64,000 nt of DNA, taken from positions 310,001 through 374,000 of the forward strand of contig CAVTEI010000007.1 of assembly GCA_963733765.1 (NCBI GenBank), written 5' to 3'. A program made the translations under genes and the position numbers. This DNA is from DATKAS01 sp963733765. Lineage in GTDB: Bacteria; Actinomycetota; Acidimicrobiia; Acidimicrobiales; DATKAS01. The notes under the pieces are model-generated. The model was not told the origin of the DNA and did no database searches. It saw only the letters and a program-made list of their open reading frames with translations. Of this stretch, positions 1 to 8,643 are shown one piece after another (position 1 is the stretch's first letter; every line of letters begins with the position of its first letter).

Positions 1-19
1 GGGCTGCCAGACTCGACCG

Positions 20-607
20 GTGCGTTTTTCGCTCCGGGTCGCCATGGTGGCCGTCGCTCTCGCGGTCGTTCTCCTCGTCGGCGCGTGTTCCAACGACGGG
101 CGCACGTTGGCTCCGGCGAGCCCCGACCAGACGGCCAGCATCATCACGACCTCGACGCTTCCCCCTGACGCCACCTTCCAGCTCGCGACGCCGTTCGGCT
201 CGACGACGCCGATCCAGCAGCAGTACACGTGCGAAGGAGACGACATCTCCCCGCCCCTGTCGTGGGTGGCGGTGCCGACAGGCACCGCGGAGCTGGCGCT
301 CGTGGTCACCGACACGGACGCAGACGACTTCGTGCATTGGGTCATCGCCGGGATGGACCCCGAGATCGTGACCGAGATCCTCGAGGGCCAGCCGCCGCGG
401 ACGGCAGTGGAGGCGGACAACGACTTCGGGCGGCTCGGATGGTCGGGACCCTGCCCACCCGGCGGCGAGACCCACAGCTACGTCTTCACGCTCTACGCGC
501 TGTCAGAGTCGGTGAGCCTCGACAGCGGCATGGCTCCTGACGAAGCGATCGGCCTCATCCAAGGCGCCTCGGCCGAACAGACATCGGTGACCGCGGTCTT
601 CCCGTGA
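20..607 (+). CDS. YbhB/YbcL (PEBP) family lipoprotein
   Basis: A 195-residue protein starting at GTG. The N-terminus is a lipoprotein signal peptide: basic MRFSLR, a hydrophobic run, then the lipobox LVGAC with Cys23, followed by a Ser/Thr/Pro-rich linker. The rest, from about residue 52, is a phosphatidylethanolamine-binding-protein fold of the YbhB/YbcL type, with ISPPLSW, the ligand-pocket stretch around VVTDTDAD and HWVI, and GPCPPGG plus HSYVFTLYAL near the end. Bacterial members are small ligand-binding or Raf-kinase-inhibitor-like proteins without an agreed substrate. Here it should be lipid-anchored outside the membrane. Its stop overlaps the GTG start of the next gene by four bases, so the two are probably translationally coupled. 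Confidence 0.85.
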   Translation: MRFSLRVAMVAVALAVVLLVGACSNDGRTLAPASPDQTASIITTSTLPPDATFQLATPFGSTTPIQQQYTCEGDDISPPLSWVAVPTGTAELALVVTDTDADDFVHWVIAGMDPEIVTEILEGQPPRTAVEADNDFGRLGWSGPCPPGGETHSYVFTLYALSESVSLDSGMAPDEAIGLIQGASAEQTSVTAVFP

Positions 608-1041
608 ACGCAGAGGTCCGCGTCGCGACCTTCGCCGAGCTGACCCCGCTGCAGCTCTACCGGATCTTGAAGTTGCGTGCGGATGTGTTCGTGGTCGAGC
701 AGGACTGCGTCTATCCGGACATCGACGACCGCGATCTCGAGCCCGACGCTCGCCACATGTGGATCGAGGACGACGACATCGTGGTCGCGTACCTCCGTGT
801 CGTGGCGGAGCCGCCAGGAGGCGTCTGGCGGATCGGGCGTGTCGTCACCGCTGCGGGTGCACGAGGCGAGGGGCACGCGTCCGGCCTCGTGCAGCGGGCA
901 CTCGCGCTCACCCAAGGGCCGGTCGTCCTCGCCGCACAGTCGTACCTCGTCGAGTGGTACAGCAGCCTGGGTTTCCAGGTCGACGGCCCTGAATTCCTCG
1001 ACGACGGCATCCCCCACACTCCGATGCGTCTCACCCGCTGA
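604..1041 (+). CDS. ElaA-like GNAT family N-acetyltransferase
   Basis: A 145-residue cytoplasmic protein whose GTG start sits inside the upstream stop (GTGA overlap). The N-terminal part, with LYRILKLRADVFVVEQDCVYPDIDDRDL, is the characteristic ElaA opening. The acetyl-CoA binding segment follows at about residues 78-95 (IGRVVTAAGARGEGHASGLV), a somewhat divergent version of the GNAT R/QxxGxG/A loop. The C-terminus has the usual WYSSLGF stretch. ElaA proteins are predicted N-acetyltransferases whose substrate is unknown. The length matches the family (about 150 residues). There is no functional link to the preceding lipoprotein beyond co-translation. Confidence 0.8.
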   Translation: MNAEVRVATFAELTPLQLYRILKLRADVFVVEQDCVYPDIDDRDLEPDARHMWIEDDDIVVAYLRVVAEPPGGVWRIGRVVTAAGARGEGHASGLVQRALALTQGPVVLAAQSYLVEWYSSLGFQVDGPEFLDDGIPHTPMRLTR

Positions 1042-1052
1042 CCTCGTCGGCC

Positions 1053-1058
1053 GATAAT
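1053..1058 (+). promoter_or_regulatory. Candidate leaderless -10 element (GATAAT)
   Basis: GATAAT matches the -10 consensus at five of six positions and lies five bases before the GTG start at 1064, with no Shine-Dalgarno sequence between them. Transcription would begin at or next to the start codon. The same spacing recurs before many operon-leading genes in this window. Confidence 0.45.
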
Positions 1059-1063
1059 GAGAC

Positions 1064-1741
1064 GTGCTGTTGGCCATCCTGATCGGCGGGGCCGCAATGG
1101 CCGCCGGACTCGTGAGCCTGACGATGTTCCTCGGCGAACGAAACCGCGCGCACGCGCTCGCGACTTCGGCGAAACGCCACGGCCTGTGCTTCTCGCCGAT
1201 GGACCACTTCAACTGCGCGAGCCCACCGTTCGATCTGTTTCGAGAGGGGGACGGACGCGGGACTGAGAACGTCATGTGGAGGGCAACGGGAAACGTCCCC
1301 ATCCGCGTCTTCGACTACTGGTTCTACGACGAGTCGGAGGAGCAGAACGGCTCGACACATCGGTCGTATCACCGCCGGACGTGCGCGACCGCGGACGTCG
1401 GGTGGATGTGGCCGAAGCTCTCGCTGGCGAAGGAGAGCCTCGTCAGTCGGGCCACGGGCGCGCTGGGCGCGCGAGACCTGGAGTTCGAGTCCGAGGAGTT
1501 CAACCGGACGTTCTTCGTGACCTCCGAGGACCGTCGCTTCGCCAACGTGTTCCTCGACGCTCAGATGATCGACCTGCTCGCGTCGACGAAGGGGTTCGTG
1601 GAGATCGAGGTCCACAACCGGTGGATCCTCCTGCACACCGAGCGGCTGAAGGGCGAGGAGCTCCCGGCGTTGTTCAAGTTGACCGAGGAGATCGTGTCGC
1701 GCATCCCCACGCTCGTCTACGAGATGTGGCCGGCCCGATGA
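1064..1741 (+). CDS. Hypothetical membrane-anchored protein
   Basis: 225 residues, starting at GTG just after a candidate -10 element. One N-terminal transmembrane segment (about residues 2-23, LLAILIGGAAMAAGLVSLTMFLG) is followed by a soluble domain of about 200 residues containing FDYWFYDE, a Trp-rich GWMWPKLSL and a C-terminal IVSRIPTLVYEMW. I do not recognise a named family. The single anchor suggests a membrane-tethered cytoplasmic or surface domain. The stop overlaps the ATG of the LemA gene by four bases (ATGA), so the two proteins are probably made together and may work together at the membrane. Confidence 0.6.
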   Translation: MLLAILIGGAAMAAGLVSLTMFLGERNRAHALATSAKRHGLCFSPMDHFNCASPPFDLFREGDGRGTENVMWRATGNVPIRVFDYWFYDESEEQNGSTHRSYHRRTCATADVGWMWPKLSLAKESLVSRATGALGARDLEFESEEFNRTFFVTSEDRRFANVFLDAQMIDLLASTKGFVEIEVHNRWILLHTERLKGEELPALFKLTEEIVSRIPTLVYEMWPAR

Positions 1742-2295
1742 ACGCGATCTGGATCACCCTGGCTGTCGCACTGCTCATCGTCATCCTGGTCGCCGTGTCG
1801 TACAACCGCTTCGCCACCCAAACCGCGTTGATGGAGAACTCGTGGGCGAATGTCGACACCGAGTTGCGGCGGCGCCACGACCTGGTGCCCAATCTGGTCG
1901 AGACCGTGCAGGGCTACGCCGCACACGAGCGCACGACGCTCGAGCAGGTAGCCGACGCACGCTCGTTGGCGCGCTCCGCCACCGGAGAGGGCGCCGAGCA
2001 CAACCAGGGTGAGGGGATGCTCACGTCTGCGCTGAGGTCGGTGCTCGCGCTTGCCGAGGCCTACCCCGACCTCAAGGCGAGCAACCACTTCCTCGACCTT
2101 CAGCGCCAGCTGACCGTCACGGAGGATCGCATCCAAGCGGCGCGGCGCCTCTACAACTCCGATGTCCGCGACTACAACCGGCGGGTGTCCTCGTTCCCGT
2201 CGATGCTCGTCGCTCGGTTGTGCGGTTACCGGCGCGCCGAGTACTTCGAGCTCGAGCCCTCCGTGCGCGGCGTCGTCCCGCACGTGCAGCTCTGA
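1738..2295 (+). CDS. LemA family protein
   Basis: 185 residues starting at the ATG that overlaps the upstream stop. A longer in-frame reading from 1276 exists but would run through the previous gene. One N-terminal transmembrane helix (about 4-24, WITLAVALLIVILVAVSYN) is followed by the LemA signature ENSWANVDTELRRRHDLVPNLV and then a helical bundle. NSDVRDYNRRVSSFPSMLVA and YRRAEYFEL are the conserved C-terminal LemA segments. LemA proteins are single-pass membrane proteins with a long helical domain and no defined biochemical role. The length and motifs are complete. It is convergent with the channel-like gene, with 19 bases between the stops. Confidence 0.9.
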   Translation: MNAIWITLAVALLIVILVAVSYNRFATQTALMENSWANVDTELRRRHDLVPNLVETVQGYAAHERTTLEQVADARSLARSATGEGAEHNQGEGMLTSALRSVLALAEAYPDLKASNHFLDLQRQLTVTEDRIQAARRLYNSDVRDYNRRVSSFPSMLVARLCGYRRAEYFELEPSVRGVVPHVQL

Positions 2296-2314
2296 CCCCC
2301 GAACCCGGAGGTGT

Positions 2315-3436
2315 CTACGCCGCCCGGGCGGCGCGGCGGAAGAGCTTGGGCTTCGGGGCTGAGTAGCCCCGATCCGACGACCACCTCGCTGTGGGCGAGT
2401 ACACGAGCGCCGCCAGCTGCACGAGCACCGCGTCGTAGTTGACCCGCCAGCCGGCAAAGTCGCGCCACGCCTGATCGAGATCGGCCTTCAAGGGGACGCC
2501 TGCGAGTCTCAACTCCTCGCACACGACGTCGAATTCGTCCTTCGTGACCGAGATCGGATCGTCCGGTCGAGGGTCGGGGTCGTGCCGGATGCCGAAGTAG
2601 TCGGCGATCCCGCGGAGGCAGAAGAAGCCCGTACGGAGGCACATCTGCGTCGTGCCCGAACGGGGCCGATCGACCGTCGAATTCAGAAGCGACGCCGTGT
2701 CGAGCACGCACCCCGCCGCGACGATCCACGAGCGCTCGGGGCGGGGCGAGCGGAAGTAGACGAGCGCGGCGAACGAGGTGTGACTCTCCTCGACGTCACT
2801 GAACCACTGCTCCCAACGCGGAAAGAGCTCGCTGTCGATCACCGCGAGGGCATCGACGCGCTGGTACCTGGTGAGCATCTCCACAGCTGACGGGGGACTG
2901 CCGGCCCGCGCCGCGAGGAGACCGACGAGCTGCTCTCGGCGCGCGAACGCCCCGTAGATCGACGGCAGGTAGCTGATCACCAGCGCGACCAACCCGAGGC
3001 CGAGGAACGCCTCGACGAAGACGAGCACGTCGACGGGAAGGCTGTCGGGCGCCGCGAAGCCGAGCGTGAAGATGGACGAGCCGCTGAGGATGAACGCCTC
3101 TCGCCACGGCTCGACGCCGAACCCCCACATCATCAACGTGAAGCCGGTGACGATCAGCGCGATCCAGGCGAACGGCAGGAGGACGAGGCACAGCGGGCCG
3201 TACAACGCGAGCACGCGGTCCCGCGCGGCGTAACTCCTGCGCTCGTGGGCCAGGACGTTGAAGATCTTCCCGACTCCGATGAACACGACCCGATTGATCA
3301 TCGTGCTCGCGGCACGAGGTAGCACCACGGTCCGGAATGCGGCGAACGCCGTGTAGGAGACGATCACCGCCCCGGCCGCGAACGCGACGAGCTGGACCGG
3401 ATCCACGTGCTCACTCTGGCACCCGCCGTGAGCCAT
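2315..3436 (-). CDS. Membrane protein with ion-channel-like pore segment
   Basis: 373 residues. The N-terminal half has hydrophobic helices at about 12-35 and 80-105. A short amphipathic segment with GSSIFTLGFA follows at about 118-127, then another long helix. This arrangement (helix, pore helix with a TxGFx turn, helix) resembles two-TM potassium-channel pores, where the filter is usually TVGYG. Here it reads TLGFA, so selectivity is uncertain. The C-terminal 200 residues are soluble and helical, without a recognised regulatory domain such as RCK/TrkA. Start assigned at the ATG at 3436, though a GTG about nine codons in is also possible. Function as a channel is inference from the pore-like pattern only. 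Confidence 0.5.
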   Translation of the reverse strand: MAHGGCQSEHVDPVQLVAFAAGAVIVSYTAFAAFRTVVLPRAASTMINRVVFIGVGKIFNVLAHERRSYAARDRVLALYGPLCLVLLPFAWIALIVTGFTLMMWGFGVEPWREAFILSGSSIFTLGFAAPDSLPVDVLVFVEAFLGLGLVALVISYLPSIYGAFARREQLVGLLAARAGSPPSAVEMLTRYQRVDALAVIDSELFPRWEQWFSDVEESHTSFAALVYFRSPRPERSWIVAAGCVLDTASLLNSTVDRPRSGTTQMCLRTGFFCLRGIADYFGIRHDPDPRPDDPISVTKDEFDVVCEELRLAGVPLKADLDQAWRDFAGWRVNYDAVLVQLAALVYSPTARWSSDRGYSAPKPKLFRRAARAA

Positions 3437-3447
3437 GATCGTGACCC

Positions 3448-3738
3448 ATGGAGCCGGCGACGCGGGTGCGCTGGGTCATCGAGACCGCACGGAGTGTGCT
3501 CGACGGCCGCCTCGCCCCCGACCAGGCCGCGTCGTCGGTGCAGATGCAGCGGGACCAGCTGGTCGGCCTGCTGCGGGCCGACCGGCTGACCGTCACGCAG
3601 CGGGAGTGCGACTCCGTCGCGACGACCCTACGGATGCTCGCCGAGCAGGTCAGCGACCAAGCGTCGTCGGTCTCTGACAGCGACGACCACCTCGCGATCG
3701 CCGAGGCACTCGGCGAGCTTGCCCAAGCCCTGAGGTGA
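3448..3738 (+). CDS. Small hypothetical protein
   Basis: 96 residues, predicted to be cytoplasmic and almost entirely helical (for example RVRWVIETARSVLDGRL and AIAEALGELAQALR), with no membrane segment, cysteines or recognised motif. It lies divergently next to the channel-like gene, with 11 bases between start codons, and ends 22 bases before a glycosyltransferase. Coding bias is that of its neighbours. No function can be assigned. Confidence 0.5.
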   Translation: MEPATRVRWVIETARSVLDGRLAPDQAASSVQMQRDQLVGLLRADRLTVTQRECDSVATTLRMLAEQVSDQASSVSDSDDHLAIAEALGELAQALR

Positions 3739-3746
3739 CCCGCCGG

Positions 3747-3752
3747 TAATCT
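3747..3752 (+). promoter_or_regulatory. Candidate leaderless -10 element (TAATCT)
   Basis: TAATCT (TAnnnT) ends eight bases before the ATG of the glycosyltransferase at 3761, with no ribosome binding site between. This supports both the chosen ATG and a leaderless or very short-leader transcript. Confidence 0.4.
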
Positions 3753-3760
3753 GCGATCCG

Positions 3761-4477
3761 ATGTCCGACACGCCTCGTCCCTGTCTGTCGGTCGTCATGC
3801 CCTGCTTCAACGAGGCCCAGACGGTGAAGATCGTGATCGAGCAGGTGCTCGCGTCGCCGTACACCCGCGAGCTGATCGTGGTCGACGATGGCTCCACGGA
3901 TGGCACGCAGGAGATCGCCACCGCGTACTTCGACCCGCGGATCCGGGTCTTGCTCCAGCCGGTCAACCAGGGGAAGGGCGCGGCCCTGCGGCGAGGCTTT
4001 GCGGAAGCGACCTCAGATTTCGTGATCGTGCAAGACGCCGACCTCGAGTACGACCCCCGCGAGTACGCCGTCATCCTGCAACCACTCCTCGAGCAGAAGG
4101 CGGACGTCGTCTACGGCTCGCGCTTCCACGGCTCCCGTCCGCATCGGGTGCTGTACTACTGGCACTCGGTCGGCAACAAGCTGCTCACGACGCTCTCCAA
4201 CATGTTCACCGACCTCAACCTGACCGACATGGAGACCTGCTACAAGGCGTTCCGACGCCCGGTCCTCGACTCGTTCGTCATCGAAGAGAACCGGTTCGGC
4301 ATCGAAGCCGAGATCACGGCGAAGGTGGCTCGGGGCGGATGGCGCGTCTACGAGGTGGGGGTCTCCTACGACGGCCGCACCTACGCCGAAGGCAAGAAGA
4401 TCGGCTGGAAGGACGGCATCCGGGCGCTCTACTGCATCGTGCGGTACTCGTTCGGGCCGTTGCACCGAGCGAGTTGA
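3761..4477 (+). CDS. GT2 family glycosyltransferase (polyprenyl-phosphate sugar transferase type)
   Basis: 238 residues. GT-A fold with the nucleotide-binding opening LSVVMPCFNEAQTVKIV, then LIVVDDGSTDGT at about residues 41-52, and the metal-binding DADLEYDP at about 91-98 in place of DxD. YGSRFHGSRP and the C-terminal FGIEAEITAKVARGG are typical of the dolichyl/polyprenyl-phosphate mannose or glucose synthase (DPM1-like) subgroup, which charges a lipid carrier with a sugar from a nucleotide sugar. No C-terminal membrane helices are present, so it is probably a peripheral membrane enzyme. The stop overlaps the start of the following membrane protein, which could use the lipid-linked sugar. 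Confidence 0.85.
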   Translation: MSDTPRPCLSVVMPCFNEAQTVKIVIEQVLASPYTRELIVVDDGSTDGTQEIATAYFDPRIRVLLQPVNQGKGAALRRGFAEATSDFVIVQDADLEYDPREYAVILQPLLEQKADVVYGSRFHGSRPHRVLYYWHSVGNKLLTTLSNMFTDLNLTDMETCYKAFRRPVLDSFVIEENRFGIEAEITAKVARGGWRVYEVGVSYDGRTYAEGKKIGWKDGIRALYCIVRYSFGPLHRAS

Positions 4478-6282
4478 GCGTCGCCCGCCTCGAGACCGAC
4501 GAGGGGCCCGCCGAGGTCACCCCGTCGACGCTCCCTCCCACCCGCGCCTACCCGCGATGGCTCAAGCCCATCCTGCTCGGGGTGCTGTTCGTGGGGACGG
4601 TGCTCTTCATGCGCCGACCCACGCCCGACACCATCTTCAATTCGATGCCGGCGAACACCGGCGATCCGGCGTTGGTGGCCTGGATCATGTCGTGGGACAT
4701 CCACGCACTCCTGACCCATCCGCGTCAGCTGTTCCACGCGCCGATGTTCTGGCCGCGCAGCTACACGCTCGCCCACTCGGACCTCATGCTCACGGCCGCC
4801 CCGCTCTTCGCCTTGCTGCACGCCCTCACGGGCAGCTTCGTCGCCGCGCTGAACCTCACGGTCCTGCTCCTGATGGTGCTCACTCAGGTGACGACGTACT
4901 TGCTCGCGAAACGGCTCACCGGACGAGACGACGCCGCGATCCTGGCCGCGTTCGCGTTCACGTTCAGCGGATTCGCACTCTCGCACTGGGGCCATCCTCA
5001 GCTCCAGCTGCTCGGCTTGCTTCCGCTCGGCTTCCTCGTGCTCTTCCAGTTGCTCGAGCGGCCATCGACGCGAACCGGGCTGACCTTCGGCGTCGCCACG
5101 GCCGCAATCGCACTCGGCGCCCTCTACTACGGGGCGATCTTCGCGACCTGCGCCCTCGCGGTGGTGGTCGGACACTTGTGGTCGCAGCGGTACCGGATCA
5201 AGGCCGGCACCTACCGCGCCCTGCTCGTCGCCGTGCTCGTCGCCGGCGTGCTCGCCGCCCCGTTCGCCTACGGCTTCCAGCAGCTGCACGCGCAAGGGGG
5301 ATATGAGCGCCCGTCCGTGCCCGAATGGGGACTGAAGGCCGCCGACATCGTCACTCCCGCGCCTCGCAGCTACCTGTACGACTGGATGGCACAGATCGGG
5401 CCCGAGCGCGACGGGGAGCACATGCACTTCCCCGCGTTCATCGTGCTGGCCTTGGGCGGGGTCGGCCTGGTCGGGGCGCTGCGTCGCCGCCACGGGCACA
5501 CCTGGAGAGACGATGTCGAGGCTGATGTCGAGGCGCCCGAGGAGCGCCGGCATCGTGAGCTCCGCCTCCTGGTGCTCGCAGGTGGGGTGTCGTTGGTCTT
5601 GGCGGTCGGTCCCGAGGTCTTCGGAGTCACGATGCCGTTCGGCCTGTTGCACGAGCACGTGCCCGGGTTCGGCGGCATCCGCGTCGCCGCACGATTCGCC
5701 GTCATCGCGTGGCTCACGCTCGCCATGCTCGCGGCGACGGGCTACGTCATGGTCACGCGGCACATGCGGGGCACGATTCGTACTGGGGTGAGCGTGCTCG
5801 TCGGCGCACTGATCCTCCTGGAGCTCGCCGCGCCCGCGCCCCGGGCCGACATCTCGACGAGCGACGCGACGCTCGCGGTCTACCGGGCCCTCGACGATCG
5901 CGGCACCGAGCCCGTCGTCGAGCTGCCGATGGTCCAACCTCTCGATCCCGGTGAGGGCTTCGTATGGGCGACGGTCGAGTCGCCCCGGATGCTCTTCTCG
6001 ACGATCGACTGGCATCCCCGGGTCAACGGCTACTCGGGCTACGTGCCGCCTGGGTACGCCGAGGACATCGACGTGCTGAACACCTTCCCGTCACCGGTGT
6101 CGGTGGAGCGCATGCGCCAGCTGGGCGTTCGCTACGCCGTGCTCCACATCGGCGCCGGTCAATACACGCCGCAACAGGTCGCCGACATCGTCGCGGCCCT
6201 GCCCCCTGGGTCCACGGCGCGCCCCTACGGAGACGCCTGGCTCGTCGACATCGAAGCGCCGCCGGAGACTCCGACCCCCTGA
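4474..6282 (+). CDS. Multispanning membrane protein, GT-C/YfhO-like
   Basis: Start chosen at the TTG overlapping the upstream stop (TTGA), giving 602 residues; a longer in-frame reading from 4339 would overlap the glycosyltransferase heavily. About ten hydrophobic helices lie between residues 28 and 460. The first loop, with NTGDPALVAWIMSWDIHAL and AHSDLMLTAAPLF, resembles the acidic loop of GT-C enzymes that use polyprenyl-phosphate sugars. A soluble C-terminal domain of about 120 residues (EPVVELPMVQP, VRYAVLHIG) should face outside. With the coupled DPM1-like gene it suggests transfer of a lipid-linked sugar to an extracellular acceptor. The function is inferred. Confidence 0.6.
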   Translation: MSVARLETDEGPAEVTPSTLPPTRAYPRWLKPILLGVLFVGTVLFMRRPTPDTIFNSMPANTGDPALVAWIMSWDIHALLTHPRQLFHAPMFWPRSYTLAHSDLMLTAAPLFALLHALTGSFVAALNLTVLLLMVLTQVTTYLLAKRLTGRDDAAILAAFAFTFSGFALSHWGHPQLQLLGLLPLGFLVLFQLLERPSTRTGLTFGVATAAIALGALYYGAIFATCALAVVVGHLWSQRYRIKAGTYRALLVAVLVAGVLAAPFAYGFQQLHAQGGYERPSVPEWGLKAADIVTPAPRSYLYDWMAQIGPERDGEHMHFPAFIVLALGGVGLVGALRRRHGHTWRDDVEADVEAPEERRHRELRLLVLAGGVSLVLAVGPEVFGVTMPFGLLHEHVPGFGGIRVAARFAVIAWLTLAMLAATGYVMVTRHMRGTIRTGVSVLVGALILLELAAPAPRADISTSDATLAVYRALDDRGTEPVVELPMVQPLDPGEGFVWATVESPRMLFSTIDWHPRVNGYSGYVPPGYAEDIDVLNTFPSPVSVERMRQLGVRYAVLHIGAGQYTPQQVADIVAALPPGSTARPYGDAWLVDIEAPPETPTP

Positions 6283-6307
6283 GCAGCTCGCGCGTCAGGA
6301 GTCGGCT

Positions 6308-7417
6308 TCAGGAAAGGGCGCGGCGAGCGCGCCGACGGATCTCCGCCTGGATCGCGTCACGATCGCCGTCGGGCCACGGCTCGGGCGTCGACTCGATGGT
6401 GGCCGGCGCCTCGGTGACGCCGGCCGCGGCGCCCATCGCCGCCGTGAGCGTGAGATCGTCGTCGACGAGGACCGTGCCGGCGGGGGCTTGCTCGCCGAGA
6501 CCACCGATGCGGGTCGCGATCACCATCCGGCTGAACAGGGCCGCGCGCTCCATGACCCCTGACGACCAGATCTGGCGGTAGGGCAGCACGACGACGTCCG
6601 CGGCGACCAGCCACCGGTCGAACTCCTCGTCGCTCACGTAGCCCTCGTGGAAGACCGCGCCCGGCGTCTGGCCGATGGCAACGGCAAGCTCGTCGCGGTA
6701 CTGCAGGAACGCCTCCTCGTCGACTCGAACCGAGCCCACGACATGAAGCTGAGCACCTGTCCGCGCCGCACCGCTCGCCGAGAACGACGCGACCGCTCGG
6801 TCGAAGCCCTTGTGCGGCTGGATGAAGCCAATGGTCACGAACACGAATTCCTCGGAGGGCAACCCCAGCGACACCCGCGCGTCGTGGCGGTCGACGGTTG
6901 TGTGGGGGACGAAGCTCGCGCCGTGGGCAACGACGGTCGTGTGCTCCTCGGGCACCGGCCAGACCCCGAGAAACCGGTCGCGTTCGATTGCGGTGTGGAA
7001 GACGAGCTGGTCGACGGATCGCCACATGTGAGCGGTGAGGGTGCGGTTGCTGCGTCCGTACCGCAGCGGCTCGTCGTCGAACTCGTGGACGACAACTTCA
7101 CTCGCATGCGCGAGTCGAAACGCCACCATGAGGCCAGCCGTGCCGATGGCGTGATCTCGTGGCGAGACGCCGATCCGGAAGAAGACGTCCGGGTGGAACT
7201 GCACGATGAAGCGGTCGAACCGGCTCACTCGCCGAGCGAGCGCCGCCGGGCCACGGCGATTGCGCAGATCCAGCCACTGGTGTGCTGCTGACGGAGCAGG
7301 AGACAGCACCTCGACGTCGTGGCCCTCCGCGCTCAGTGCCTTCACCTGCTGGACCGCATACGCCGCGATGCCGTCTCGGTAGGGGGCATACGGCGTGACC
7401 ATCAGGATGCGACTCAT
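6308..7417 (-). CDS. GT4 family glycosyltransferase
   Basis: 369 residues, starting at the ATG (MSRILMVTPYAPYRDGIAAYA) whose first bases overlap the upstream stop in an ATGA junction; the in-frame extension to 7666 lacks sense as protein. GT-B fold. The N-terminal domain has the acceptor-side GIAAYAVQQVKAL loop. The C-terminal donor domain has FVTIGFIQPHKGFDRAV and VVLPYRQIWSSGVMERAALFSRMVIATRIGG, the retaining-transferase E-x7-E region in a slightly divergent form. It is the second gene of a two-gene minus-strand operon of glycosyltransferases. Confidence 0.8.
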   Translation of the reverse strand: MSRILMVTPYAPYRDGIAAYAVQQVKALSAEGHDVEVLSPAPSAAHQWLDLRNRRGPAALARRVSRFDRFIVQFHPDVFFRIGVSPRDHAIGTAGLMVAFRLAHASEVVVHEFDDEPLRYGRSNRTLTAHMWRSVDQLVFHTAIERDRFLGVWPVPEEHTTVVAHGASFVPHTTVDRHDARVSLGLPSEEFVFVTIGFIQPHKGFDRAVASFSASGAARTGAQLHVVGSVRVDEEAFLQYRDELAVAIGQTPGAVFHEGYVSDEEFDRWLVAADVVVLPYRQIWSSGVMERAALFSRMVIATRIGGLGEQAPAGTVLVDDDLTLTAAMGAAAGVTEAPATIESTPEPWPDGDRDAIQAEIRRRARRALS

Positions 7418-8604
7418 GGTGTGGTCCAGTCGCGGAGAATTGCCTCCACTCGATCGAGCACGTCGGTCGGGTGATAGTGCGCGAGTACATAGGCCCGGCC
7501 GTCCTGGGCGAGGCGACGAGCCTCGTCCGGCCGCTGCGCGACAAAGTCGAGGCAGGCGCCGAGCTCGTCGCCGTCCTCGTAGACGAGACCCGCACGAGAC
7601 CGCTCGCAGTGCCATCGGACGACGCTGGCCGCGCCGTTGGCGATGACCGGCGTGCCCGCGAGCCACGCCTCCATGATCGTGAGCGAGAAGCTCTCCAAGG
7701 CCGACGGTTGCACGTACGCGTCGGCGGCGGCAAACGCGTTCGCGAGCTCATCGTCGGGCAGAAACCCGAGGTCGACGACACGATGCGCGATCACGCTCGG
7801 GGCGACGACGGTGCCGGTTCCCGTGGTGACGAGATCGAACGGCAAGCCGTACCGCACGACGGCCGTCGCAAACGCCGAGAGCAGCCCCTCCCAGCCCTTC
7901 GCGCCTTCGCGGCGCCCCGCGTAGAGGACGAACCGCCCGTGAACCCCGTGCCGCTCTCGGAAGCCGTCAGGGTCGTAGCTCTCCGGCACGGTGACGCCGG
8001 CTCCGATGATCGCCGTGCGTGGCGACAGGCTTTGTAGGCGGCGGGCGAGGGCCGCCTCGGGCTCGGACAGGAACCACACGCCCCGGGCACCGCTGAACAG
8101 AGGTGCGTACAGCGGCAGCCGAGCCTCGGGCTCGTCGTGCAGGCACGGCATCAGGATCGTGCGTTCCGGCGCCACCTGACCGCACGCAAACGTCGGCCAG
8201 AACATGTAGGGGGCGAACACGAGGGCGCGGTAACGGTCACTGTGGTCGAGCAGGTAGTGAAACAGCTCGGGGACTCGCAGGTCGTCGTTGACCCAACGTT
8301 GCTGCTCGGTGATCGTCAACCTGTCGCCGCTCAGGATGCGGGCGTGCAGCGCGGCGCGCTCGACACGAGGCGTGTCTACGACGGCAGGGAAGCGCCTGAT
8401 CGTGAGCGGTGGATCGTGACTGACGCCGGGCGAGAACTCGTTGGCCCAGGTGAAGTGGTCGCGGGCGCAGGTCGTGAGGATCTCGACCGACCATCCGCGG
8501 TCAGCGAGGCCCCGTGCTGTCCGCGCCAGCACCGTCTCCGCCCCGCCGACGACGCCGGGGCCGTAGCGGGGCGGCACGAAGCCGAGTCGACCGGTGCGCT
8601 CCAC
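7414..8604 (-). CDS. GT4 family glycosyltransferase
   Basis: 396 residues from GTG (VERTGRLGFVPPRYG). The N-terminal motif PPRYGPGVVGGAETVLARTARGLADRGW is the glycine-rich acceptor/nucleotide loop of retaining GT-B enzymes. The donor domain has FVLYAGRREGAKGWEGLL and the catalytic stretch YVQPSALESFSLTIMEAWLAGTPVIA (E-x7-E). Start chosen because a TACCCT hexamer lies nine bases upstream; the in-frame extension to 9132 overlaps a divergent gene. It is divergent from the gene at 8644, with about 40 bases of shared promoter region, and is coupled to the downstream GT4 by ATGA overlap. Confidence 0.82.
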   Translation of the reverse strand: MERTGRLGFVPPRYGPGVVGGAETVLARTARGLADRGWSVEILTTCARDHFTWANEFSPGVSHDPPLTIRRFPAVVDTPRVERAALHARILSGDRLTITEQQRWVNDDLRVPELFHYLLDHSDRYRALVFAPYMFWPTFACGQVAPERTILMPCLHDEPEARLPLYAPLFSGARGVWFLSEPEAALARRLQSLSPRTAIIGAGVTVPESYDPDGFRERHGVHGRFVLYAGRREGAKGWEGLLSAFATAVVRYGLPFDLVTTGTGTVVAPSVIAHRVVDLGFLPDDELANAFAAADAYVQPSALESFSLTIMEAWLAGTPVIANGAASVVRWHCERSRAGLVYEDGDELGACLDFVAQRPDEARRLAQDGRAYVLAHYHPTDVLDRVEAILRDWTTP

Positions 8605-8613
8605 AGGCCTCGC

Positions 8614-8619
8614 AGGGTA
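8614..8619 (-). promoter_or_regulatory. Candidate -10 element (TACCCT) for the 8604 gene
   Basis: On the minus strand TACCCT ends nine bases before the GTG at 8604 with no ribosome binding site. A TACTGT on the plus strand at 8626-8631, twelve bases before the ATG at 8644, may serve the divergent gene. Confidence 0.35.
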
Positions 8620-8643
8620 TCCGCCTACTGTGGTCCGACCGGT

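Noticed and set aside
4429..6015. Long minus-strand reading frame of 528 codons under the membrane protein
   Set aside because: It is rich in Arg, Asp, Glu, Gln and His with no fold-like pattern and lies antisense to a clear membrane protein; a high-GC shadow frame.
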